Shown here one piece after another: positions 7,127 to 16,100 of a stretch of 64,000 bases of DNA. The DNA is from Verrucomicrobiaceae bacterium. Lineage in GTDB: Bacteria > Verrucomicrobiota > Verrucomicrobiia > Verrucomicrobiales > Verrucomicrobiaceae. The notes under the pieces are model-generated. The model saw nothing but the letters and a program-made list of their open reading frames with translations, was not told where the DNA came from and did not search any database. Every line of letters begins with the position of its first letter. Positions within the stretch are counted from its first letter, which is position 1. Location: the NCBI GenBank assembly GCA_024232965.1, contig JACKQF010000007.1:248001-312000 (forward strand), in the 5' to 3' direction. The translations under genes were made by a program, and so were the position numbers.

Positions 7127-8452
7127 ATGCATCATCGACCTTTGAAACTCTGGGCTCTCGGGCTAGGCCTATTTGCCGTCACCGCAAAAGCGCACATGAC
7201 ACCAGTGCCCCTGGTGTCATGGAATGAGGCTATCAAACTACTGGCTGCTGCGCCACCCACGTCGGCTGTAAGTGCAGCGATCTCCAAAGCCCAGGCCAAG
7301 CTCGCAGAGGATGCGTCTGATCTCCGAACGATCGAGCAACTCGGGCGGTTGTTCATCACGCAGTCGCGACTGCTAAATGATGAGAAGGGCTACCAGCGAG
7401 CTGATCTTTGTGCACGTCTGATGCTAATGAGCGACTCCGAAAGCGCCCCGGGATTATTGCTTCGAGGGCACGCTTTGCTGGCCATGCATCAGTTTCATGA
7501 TGCTGAAGAAATTGGACGTCGGCTTCTGACTCTGCGCCAGGAGATGGTGGATCATGCGCTGCTGGCAGATGCTCTTATGGAACAAGGACGCATCGAAGAG
7601 TCGCTGCCTCACTATCAGGCGATGATCGACGCAAAGCCCTGTCTGCCAAGCTACAGCCGTATCGCCCATATTCGTTGGCTGCGTGGTGATCTCGATGGAG
7701 CCATAGAGATGATGGCGCAGGCAGTCGCGTGCGGCAGCTACCGTGATCCTGAGCCAATGGTCTGGTGCACCACGCGCTTAGCCTCGTATGTTTGGCAAAA
7801 GGGAGAGGTGGATGAGGCAACCAGAATTTGTGAGCGTGCTCTCCAGATCCTTCCTGACTATGCACAGGCGCTGTGGCTTCGCGGGCGCATCGAACTTGGG
7901 CAGGGGCAGTCTGAGAAGGCCGTGGTATCACTTCGTGCGGCTGCAAATCATTCGCTGTTGCCTGAAGTGCTCTGGGCGCTCGCTGAGGCGGAGCAATTGG
8001 CGGGTAGGAGCGATGATTCCAAGCGGACTCTTGCGAAACTGAAGGAGGTCGGGCAGCGCGGTGATCCGAGGTCCTATGCCATCTGGCTCTCTACCGCAAG
8101 CACTCAGACCGATGCGGCACTTGATCTGGCCAAGGCGGAGATGATGGCGAGGCGCGACGCATTTTCCTGGGATGCCTTGGCCTGGGCTCAGTCTGCGGCT
8201 GGAGAGTCTGTGGCCGCCCAAATCAGTATGCGGCACGCCGTGGCGGAGGGTACACGCGATGCACGCCTGCTGCTGCATGCCGGAATCATTGGCATCAGAG
8301 TCGGCGATGCAGAGGCGGGCGATTTGCTGAAACAGGTGCAGCAGATGCGGGCTCAGCTTCTACCTTCGGAACAACATTTTCTCGACCAAGGCCTCGCAGA
8401 GGTTGCGGTCAAAAGCCCACGGTCAGACCCGCCGCAAGTGGTCACCAAATAA
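7127..8452 (+). CDS. Exported tetratricopeptide-repeat protein
   Basis: 441 residues with an N-terminal signal peptide (LWALGLGLFAVTAKAH). The rest is alpha-helical with degenerate TPR units, for example LLADALMEQGRIEESLPHY and ALWLRGRIELGQGQSEKAV. No catalytic domain is visible. It lies 15 bp upstream of the first DUF4331 gene, and the three genes 7127-11430 probably form one transcript ending at the terminator near 11460. A scaffold or assembly role for the DUF4331 proteins is a reasonable guess; TPR proteins are often found beside DUF4331 genes, as I recall. Confidence 0.8.
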   Translation: MHHRPLKLWALGLGLFAVTAKAHMTPVPLVSWNEAIKLLAAAPPTSAVSAAISKAQAKLAEDASDLRTIEQLGRLFITQSRLLNDEKGYQRADLCARLMLMSDSESAPGLLLRGHALLAMHQFHDAEEIGRRLLTLRQEMVDHALLADALMEQGRIEESLPHYQAMIDAKPCLPSYSRIAHIRWLRGDLDGAIEMMAQAVACGSYRDPEPMVWCTTRLASYVWQKGEVDEATRICERALQILPDYAQALWLRGRIELGQGQSEKAVVSLRAAANHSLLPEVLWALAEAEQLAGRSDDSKRTLAKLKEVGQRGDPRSYAIWLSTASTQTDAALDLAKAEMMARRDAFSWDALAWAQSAAGESVAAQISMRHAVAEGTRDARLLLHAGIIGIRVGDAEAGDLLKQVQQMRAQLLPSEQHFLDQGLAEVAVKSPRSDPPQVVTK

Positions 8453-8467
8453 ACAAAACGAAGTTGT

Positions 8468-9934
8468 ATGAAACCAAACACCAGTCACCTCCTGGCTGCC
8501 CTTGCGGCGGTCCTTCTCCTGCCCTTGGGTGGACGAGCATCCAGTCACATGGATGCCCCTCTGATCACGCTAGATCCGGCGGCCAACACCACGGATGTCT
8601 ATGCTTTCGTTAGCACGCATCACTTGACGAAGTATCTGACCGTCGCGCTGTCAGTCTATCCTCACGAAGAACCCGGCGTCGGTCCCAATCGCTACAACTT
8701 TGATGACAAAGTGATGTATCGCATTCACGTAGCCACCGGGGCTAGTCTGCCCACGGGCACTAACCCCTCCCCACGCACACCGCCCACTGCCACGTATGAG
8801 TTTGAGTTCAAAACGAGCAGCAAAAACAACTCCACCATTGCACAATCTTACCTCGGCGTGGTCGGCGCAAACGACGACCAGTCACAAAACCTGACGCAGC
8901 GTTATACCGTGAGGCGTCTCGGCCCGGGAAGAGCCAAGACGACACTCTTCGCGGACTGCGTTGTGCCTCCCAACAACCAGGGCCTTGTCACACCCTTCTA
9001 CAACCAAGGTGACGATGGCGAAAACCCCGCCAAAGAAGGCGTCGCCAGTTCGGCAGCCCTCGACCCCTACACCAGGGCAGGGGTCTTCAGCAACTCCAGC
9101 GGCTACGAAGTTTTTGCCGGTCAGCGCGATGATGGCTTCTATGCAGACATCCAGAGCATCTTTGATTTGGACTTCACCTTCACTGGTGGCAGCAAGCCCT
9201 TCGATAGCCAGGGCGGCTTTAATGTGCACACCATCGTGCTCAATATCCCCATTGAACAGCTCGGCGGTGACCAGCAGATCGCTGGCGTGTGGGCTACGAC
9301 CTGCCGCCGCAGCACTTCTGTTCTGCGTTCCTCAGGAACGGCCATCGTCGGTCCCTATGTGCAGGTCGGACGTCAGGGGAATCCTTTGTTCTGCGAGGCT
9401 TTTGTGGCCATCACCGACAAAGATCGCTACAACCGTTCGCTGATCAAATACGACAAAAGGTACTTCCAGAAGTATGCCCTGACCCCTGAGTTGGCGACCA
9501 TCCTTGGCGCTGCGGTTGATCGCAGAACCAACCGCACAGATCTCGCAGGTATTTTCATTCCGGATGTGATCAAGGTGGATCTGAGTACGTCTGCCGCCCG
9601 CCTGTCTGGTGGGGTGTCGGGCGGTGCTACTCCTGATGACGCGGGTTTTCACCGCCTCGGCATTTTTGGTGGCGATGTTCTGGTCAGCAACATCCAGGAA
9701 GGCTTCGGCAATGGCGCTGTCCCAGGAGGCTGGCCCAATGGACGCCGTTTTGGAGACGATGTCGTCGATATCGGTGTCATCGCTCTGTTGAGCGACCTTC
9801 GCACCAACCCTCCCCAGATCTTTGGCGATGCTAGCGTGGATATCGACAAGGTCACCCGCAACGACATTGGCTACAACAAGGTGTTCCCGTATGCGGCGAC
9901 ACCGCTGAACGGGCGCAATCATCATCACAACTGA
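8468..9934 (+). CDS. DUF4331-family exported protein, copy 1
   Basis: 488 residues with a signal peptide (MKPNTSHLLAALAAVLLLPLG) and then the family start SSHMDAPLITLDPAANTTD. Further family blocks are VFAGQRDDGFYADIQ, IFDLDFTF, RQGNPLFCEAF and GRRFGDDVVDIG; it ends PLNGRNHHHN. DUF4331 proteins are secreted and of unknown biochemical function. The gene is closely similar to its neighbour at 9976 throughout, a tandem duplication. The His-rich ends (HHHN here, HVH in the neighbour) and the early SSHMD motif might bind metal; this is speculation. Confidence 0.9.
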   Translation: MKPNTSHLLAALAAVLLLPLGGRASSHMDAPLITLDPAANTTDVYAFVSTHHLTKYLTVALSVYPHEEPGVGPNRYNFDDKVMYRIHVATGASLPTGTNPSPRTPPTATYEFEFKTSSKNNSTIAQSYLGVVGANDDQSQNLTQRYTVRRLGPGRAKTTLFADCVVPPNNQGLVTPFYNQGDDGENPAKEGVASSAALDPYTRAGVFSNSSGYEVFAGQRDDGFYADIQSIFDLDFTFTGGSKPFDSQGGFNVHTIVLNIPIEQLGGDQQIAGVWATTCRRSTSVLRSSGTAIVGPYVQVGRQGNPLFCEAFVAITDKDRYNRSLIKYDKRYFQKYALTPELATILGAAVDRRTNRTDLAGIFIPDVIKVDLSTSAARLSGGVSGGATPDDAGFHRLGIFGGDVLVSNIQEGFGNGAVPGGWPNGRRFGDDVVDIGVIALLSDLRTNPPQIFGDASVDIDKVTRNDIGYNKVFPYAATPLNGRNHHHN

Positions 9935-9975
9935 GTCGGCAAAACACCAATCTTAACCTTCAAAGCTTCATCTCT

Positions 9976-11430
9976 ATGAAAATGAATTCTTCATCCCTTT
10001 GGGCTGTGCTTGCTGCCCTACTCTTGCCGATCACGGTCAATGGGTCCAGTCACATGGATGCACCTCTGATCACGCTCGATCCCGCTGCCAATACCACTGA
10101 TGTCTATGCCTTCGTGAGCGAGGTCAACATGGTCAAGTATCTGACTGTAGCCCTCTCTGTGTATCCCCACGAAGAACCGGGAGTCGGCCCCAATAAATAC
10201 AACTTTGACGACAACGTCCTGTATCGCATTCGTGTCGGTGCAGGCGCGGCGCTGCCAACCCAGGCGGTGCCGAATCCCAAGGTGGCGCCGGTCACCTACG
10301 AGTTTTCGTTCAAGACGGGCTACAAGAACCGCAACACCATTGCTCAGTCCTATTTGGGGGTGATCGATACGGTCGGGGATGCCGCCCAGAACCTAACCCA
10401 AACCTACACGGTCAGTAAGGTGGTCGGTCGGAAACGGACCACGCTGTTTTCCAACGTGATCGTTCCTCCCAACAATCAGGGACTTAGCACGCCAAAGTAC
10501 AATCAGGGCAACGATGGGAACAATCCTGCCAAAGAAGGCGCGGCCGATAGCATGAGCTTGGATGATTACACGAAGGCGGGTATCTTCACAAATCCTGCTG
10601 GCTACCAAGTCTTTGCCGGACAGCGTGACGACGGCTTCTACGCGGATGTGCAGAGCATCTTTGATCTCGATTTTAGCTTTAGTGGGCCAAACAAGCCTTT
10701 CGACAGCCAAGGCGGATACAATGTGCACACCATTGTGCTCAATATTCCAGTGTCTGAACTCGGTGGTGATCAGCAGAGCGCAGGCGTGTGGGCAGAGACG
10801 CTCCGCAAATCGGTGACGGTGCTGCGCAACCCGGCCAATATTGCTCGTGGCACCTGGGTGCAGGTCGGGCGGCAGGGGAACCCACTTTTTTGCGAAGCGC
10901 TGATTGGTGGCAACGACAAGAACCTCTACAACCGAGTTCCCGTGAAGGATGATGTCGCGCGGTTTACCAAATATGCCAGCGCCCCAGAGCTTGCCAGCAT
11001 TCTCGGCATCCAGCCTGATCGCCGGGTGAATCGGTCTGACCTTGTCGGTATCTTCATCCCAGACGTCATCAAGGTGGATCTCTCCACCGGTCCGGCCCGT
11101 CTGGCAGGGGGCACTGCGAGTGGTGCTGCCCCAGATGATGTCGGGTTTCATCGCCTCGGGATCTTCGGTGGCGATGTCCTGACCAGCACCATACAGGATG
11201 GCTTCGGCGGTGGTGCGCTGCCCGGCGGTTGGCCCAATGGGCGTCGCTTTGGCGATGATGTGGTCGATATCGCCGTGATCGCGGTATTGAGCGATCTGCG
11301 CACCAATCCACCGCAGATCTTCGGAGATCCCATGACCGACATCGATCACGTCACACAAAACGACATCGGCTACAACAAAGTCTTCCCCTATGCGGCCACG
11401 CCGCTGAACGGGCGCAATCACGTGCATTGA
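9976..11430 (+). CDS. DUF4331-family exported protein, copy 2
   Basis: 484 residues, a tandem paralogue of the preceding gene, starting 41 bp after it. Signal peptide MKMNSSSLWAVLAALLLPITVNG, then SSHMDAPLITLDPAANTTD. Nearly every DUF4331 block is shared with copy 1 (VFAGQRDDGFYADVQ, RQGNPLFCEA, NDIGYNKVFPYAATPL). Divergence is concentrated between about residues 90-150 and 280-320, which may be where the two differ in partner or ligand. It is the last gene before a strong intrinsic terminator. Function unknown. Confidence 0.9.
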   Translation: MKMNSSSLWAVLAALLLPITVNGSSHMDAPLITLDPAANTTDVYAFVSEVNMVKYLTVALSVYPHEEPGVGPNKYNFDDNVLYRIRVGAGAALPTQAVPNPKVAPVTYEFSFKTGYKNRNTIAQSYLGVIDTVGDAAQNLTQTYTVSKVVGRKRTTLFSNVIVPPNNQGLSTPKYNQGNDGNNPAKEGAADSMSLDDYTKAGIFTNPAGYQVFAGQRDDGFYADVQSIFDLDFSFSGPNKPFDSQGGYNVHTIVLNIPVSELGGDQQSAGVWAETLRKSVTVLRNPANIARGTWVQVGRQGNPLFCEALIGGNDKNLYNRVPVKDDVARFTKYASAPELASILGIQPDRRVNRSDLVGIFIPDVIKVDLSTGPARLAGGTASGAAPDDVGFHRLGIFGGDVLTSTIQDGFGGGALPGGWPNGRRFGDDVVDIAVIAVLSDLRTNPPQIFGDPMTDIDHVTQNDIGYNKVFPYAATPLNGRNHVH

Positions 11431-11459
11431 AAGAGTTTAGCGTCATCCTAGCGCAAGCC

Positions 11460-11503
11460 ACCCGGCAGTGCCGTTCATCTGGTGCTGCCGGGTTCTTTTT
11501 TTT
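11460..11503 (+). terminator. Rho-independent terminator of the TPR-DUF4331 unit
   Basis: A 9-bp perfect stem ACCCGGCAG (11460-11468) / CTGCCGGGT (11485-11493) is followed after TC by eight T residues (11496-11503). It begins 30 bp after the stop of the second DUF4331 gene. GC-rich stem plus U-tract is a textbook intrinsic terminator and the clearest one in this window. Confidence 0.9.
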
Positions 11504-11619
11504 GCCGGTGGCGCCTAACGGACGAGTTTTGGGTTTTGGTTCGAGGCCTCTGCTTTGATCACTGATCTGGGAATAGTGCGTGCATGTGAGGCGAGGTGAT
11601 GTTTGATCGGTCTTGTCTT

Positions 11620-12995
11620 ATGGATTCCTCTGTCGAACCACCACCGCTGCCTGCATCCCCTGCCATTCCTCCACGGTATCGCTGTGCAAAGTTGGGGGCT
11701 GGTTTGGCTTTGTTGGCGGTCATGGGGTGCGCTGTGTATGTGGTGCGGACTCATTCTGTGGATCGGGTGGAGGTGGACCATTCGCCCGCGACAAGTCCAA
11801 ATCGCATGCTGGAACTGGTCGCGCGTTACGCGGTAGGTGTGAAGGGGTTGATGCAGCAGACGGGACAGTGGAAGCCGCAGTTGACGAGCACGATGCTCGA
11901 CGGATCGGATAATCTTGCGCGCAGTGATGCGGACGCTCTGCGTGTTTTGATCTTGAAGGGATGGATGAATGATGCCTGGCCTTCGGAGTCTGACTTGGCT
12001 TCGATCGCGACGAAAAATGATTCGCTCAAGCGGGATGTGGAGGTGATCCGCTCCATGAAAACCATGCAGGGGCAGGTGGACGAGGATGCGTGGAAGCGAT
12101 TGGTTTTGAGGCACGGTTGGATAGTTCGATTGGCCAGGGCTCAGGCGGACGAAGGAAATGCCGCTGGGCGAGAGTTTCTGGTAACGCAGGCCACCGGCAC
12201 AGCGATGGCACTGCTGATCGGTGGGATGATGGGAATGTTGGCGGCGGTGGCTGGGGTGGTAGTGATGTTCTTGGCGATCTCGCGCATTCGAAGTGGAAAG
12301 ATTCAATTCACTTTGGTGCCACGGACGAGGGAAACGGGGGGCTTCTGCTGGAGGGTTTTGCGATTTATCTGACTCTGTTTTTGGTCCTGCCGATGGGGCT
12401 TCGGGCGCTTTCGTTGGAGTTGCCGAGGTGGGCGGTGTATGCCCCAATGCTGGTGGCACTGATTGCAGGAATGGCGTGGCCGCTGCTGCGCGGAATGACC
12501 CGCACTTTGTGGTCGGACTCCTTGGGGCTGCATCTAGGTGCTGGCGTTTTGAGTGAGGCAGGCGCTGGACTCCTGGGTTGGTTGGCGGGCCTGCCCCTGA
12601 TGATCCTGGGCATGATCGCTGCCTCCTGGATCATCAAGTACACGGGTGAATATCCGTCGCACCCGATCATTGAAGTCTTTGCTGGCAACGGCTGGGCAAA
12701 GCTAGGCGCGGTGGTGCTGGCCGTGGTGTGGGCACCAATTTCTGAAGAGATCATGTTTCGCGGACTCTTGTTCCCGGGCTTATCTGCTTGGCTGCGCTGG
12801 TTGCTTGGCGCGCTTTCGGGGGCGTTTATTTTCGCGGTGATTCATCCTCAAGGCTGGGCGGGAGTGCCAGCTATCATGGCGTTGGCAGGTGTCTTCTCCT
12901 TGCTGCGGATGTGGCGGCAAAGCCTGATCGCACCGATGACTGCCCATGCCCTGAACAACGGGATCATGTGCGCAATGATGCTGATGATGTGGTGA
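11620..12995 (+). CDS. CPBP-family intramembrane protease, interrupted by a -1 frameshift
   Basis: Two overlapping frames join into one about 458-residue protein. The first frame (ATG 11620, or 11599) has a Pro-rich start, a TM helix (LGAGLALLAVMGCAVYVV), a soluble part and another TM, and would stop at 12372. The second frame resumes at GGLLLEGFAIYLTLFLVL and holds the CPBP/Abi protease motifs: EE-x3-R in ISEEIMFRG, the His in FAVIHPQGW, and H-x3-N in TAHALNNG. The switch lies in a run of six G (12336-12341); a seventh G would restore one frame. In the zero frame the run reads G GGG GGC, a formally slippery heptamer. Sequencing error, true mutation or programmed slippage are all possible. 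Family members process or bind prenylated or membrane substrates. Confidence 0.75.
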
Positions 12996-13048
12996 AACTC
13001 CGGCGGAAAGGAGTGATACGGGACGGGTTTCGCATTGGGACGAGGTAA

Positions 13049-13077
13049 TTGTCACACTTCGGAGGCTGGGGTGCTAG
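13049..13077 (+). promoter_or_regulatory. Possible sigma-70-type promoter for the macroglobulin gene
   Basis: TTGTCA (13049-13054) and TGCTAG (13072-13077) are separated by 17 bp, leaving a leader of roughly 55-60 bases before the ATG at 13141. The -35 box matches five of six consensus bases and the -10 box is weak. It lies in the 145-bp gap between the CPBP gene and the macroglobulin gene. Confidence 0.3.
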
Positions 13078-13140
13078 AAATTCTGCAATGCCTTTGATTT
13101 CCTCAGACATGCTCCTATTCTTTTCCCAACCTTTCCAACC

Positions 13141-16100
13141 ATGAAAATTCCAGGTCTTCAGTGGATTGCACGCTCGTTGAGCGCGCTCGTCGGAGATTTT
13201 AGCTGGAGGCCGCCAGGGTGGTTGCGATGGCTGTGTGGATCGCTCTGGAGCAGCGTGAACGGGCATCCTAAGCGATGGATCTTTTCACTGCTTGGTCTGG
13301 GCTTGTTGATCGTCGGAGGCATGAAGGGCTGGGATTGGTGGGAGGCGCATCGGCCGCGCCCGAAGATTCAGGTGGCCGAGCGGCAAACGACGATCAAGGT
13401 CGCCCCACCTGGGCTCGCCGAAATCGATGAGGACGGCCTAGTGACGCCGCGCCCATTGCGGCTGACGTTCTCCCAGTCGGCGGCACCGCTGGAGTTGATC
13501 GGCAAGGATCTGACGGAAGGCCAGGTCCTGCTCTCGCCGGTGACTGAGGGAACCTGGAAATGGGCGAGCGACAAATTGCTGACCTTCAATCCGGCCAAAG
13601 ACTGGCCCTCAGGGACGGAGTATGAATTAAAATTGCAACCTGCCGCCCTGACCAAGGAAACGATCCTTGAGAGCGCCGTGGTGAAGTTTGCCTCAGAGCC
13701 GCTGGTGATCGCCCTGGAGGACGCGGAATTTTACACTGACGTTCAGGACCCGACGATCCATCAGGTGGTCACTCGGGTCACAAGCTCACACCCCTTGGAT
13801 AAGGCGGACTTGGAGAAGCATATCGGCATCGAAGTGCTGGGCGGTTCGCCGATCTTCTCCTGGAAGGACAAGACGCCCGCGAAACTCTTCAACCTCGTCG
13901 AGGGCAAGCACCAGAAGCAGTTTTGGATCCGCACGACACGCATCGCCGTGCCAGACAAGGAGGACTTTGTCAAAATCTCCCTCAGCGAAGGCATCGCCAG
14001 CACCAATGGCGGTACTCCCACTGCAAAGGCGCTTGCTGAGAAGGTGCGCGTGCCGGATGCGCTCACCGGTTTTCAGATCAAAGAAGTCGATCCCACCATC
14101 GTTCGCACGGAGGAGGGCGAACCGCAGCAGTTTGTGTTTATCGACACCGAAGGGTACGTGGCCGGGCCCGAGTTGGCGAAGCATCTGGAAGCCTGGCTGC
14201 TGCCGTTGGACAAGCCGGCGACGGCGAAGAGCCCGTTGAGTGAAGATCATGACTGGTCAGCGGGAGAGGTGACAGCGGATGTTCTGAAACTGGCCAAGCG
14301 CATCCCGCTTAAGCATGTCGAAGCTGAGGCTGCGGTGACGTCGCGTCATTCCTTCCAATTCCTGGTGGAGGAGCCTGGGCGGCTTTATTTGCGAGTGCCA
14401 GCCGGATTGCAGGCCCTGGGTGGATTTCGTCTGGCCAAGGAATGGCAGGCGGTCATCAGCACTCCGGATTTTCCGCAGGAGATTGAGATCCTCGGCAAGG
14501 GCGGTCTGCTGGCGCTCAATGGCGAGCGCAAGCTTTCGATCAAGTCACGCGGCACCAGTCACATTCGCTACACCGTCGCCCGGGTGCCAGCCGGACAGGT
14601 GAATCATCTGGTGAACATGACGGAGGGTGATTTTGAATCGCCTCAGTTCCAGGCGCGGTGGCTCTTTAACGAACAGAACATCGCCCGCATCAGCCGGACC
14701 ATTCAGCCTGTGGCGCTCAAAAACGATTACGAGGCGAACTACAGCACCTTTGATTTTTCACCCGAACTTCAGCGCCCCGACGCCAGTGATCCTGATGCTT
14801 CGCGAGGCCTGTTTTTCATCACGGCGCAGGCCGTGCATCCACGGACGGATGATGACGGACATCCAGACGAAGATGAAGATGATGCCGACCCGGACTGGGC
14901 CATCGATCAGGAGGTGAACGCGCGGCGGTTTGTCCTGATGACGGATCTGGGGCTGCTGGTGAAGTCGTCTGCAGATCAGTCCACAGACGTGTTTGTGCAA
15001 TCCATTCAGCGGGGTGAACCGGTGGCCGGAGTGCAGGTCCAGGTCCTGGCAAAGAACGGTGAATTCCTGGACACACAGATCACGGGTGCCGATGGCCATG
15101 TGAAGTTTCCACCGATGGAGCACCTCAAGCACGAGAAGGAACCAGTGGCTTTGATTGCACGCCTGGGTAGCGACCTTTCGTTCTTTCCCGCCAAACGACC
15201 CGACCGCCTGCTGGACTTCTCCCGCTTTGACACCGACGGCATCCTGGCCTCGGAACGCGAAGCGCTGGACGCTTATCTGTTCACCGAGCGCGGCGTCTAT
15301 CGGCCGGGTGACACCGTGCACCTGGCGGCCATTGTTCGGCAGCGCGACTGGCAGGGTAAGCTTGGTGGACTACCGGTGGAGATCCAGGTGCTAGACTCTC
15401 ATGATGTCGAAGTGGACAGCCAGCGGTTGGCCCTTAGCGACGACGGTTACATCACCTGGGATTGTGCGACGGATGAAGCAAACCCTACCGGCACCTACCA
15501 GGCGACGCTTTATTTGATTCAGCCGAAAAGTGATGACGAAGAGGGGCACCGCCAGTTCCTCGGGCGCACTGCCTTCCGGGTCGAAGACTTTCAACCCGAC
15601 CGCATGAAGCTGGCCACGGAGTTCAACACACCAGCGGATGCCGGCTGGGTGAACGGACGTGATGTTCGTGCCACCGCCACGGTGCAGACCTTGTTTGGCT
15701 TTGCTGCGGCGGACCGTCGCTTGAAGGCAAAGATGAATCTTTCGCCCGCCGACTTCAACTTTCCCCAGCATCCCGGCTACGTCTTCCACAACCGCCAAGA
15801 CGGGGAAGATACGCCATTCGCCAGCAAGACCATCGAACTGGGAGAACTGCGCAGCGATGCGTCAGGAAAGGCGGAGTTTGACCTGGATCTGAAACGCTTC
15901 GCAGGTGCCAGCTTCCGCATGTCCCTGCTAGTGGAGGCCTTTGAAGCTGAAGGCGGCCGCAGTGTCCGCAGTGGTGGAACGCTGCTGATATCCCCCTTTC
16001 CGTATGTGGTGGGTTACAAGCCGGACGGCGATCTCGACTACATCGGCAAAGACAGCGCGCGCAACATTCACCTCATTGCCGTGTCTCCTGACCTCAAGGG

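Noticed and set aside
10393..11427. - strand ORF (344 codons) opposite the second DUF4331 gene
   Set aside because: Exact mirror of a conserved exported protein; the same antisense frame exists behind the first copy, showing it follows from the coding sequence.
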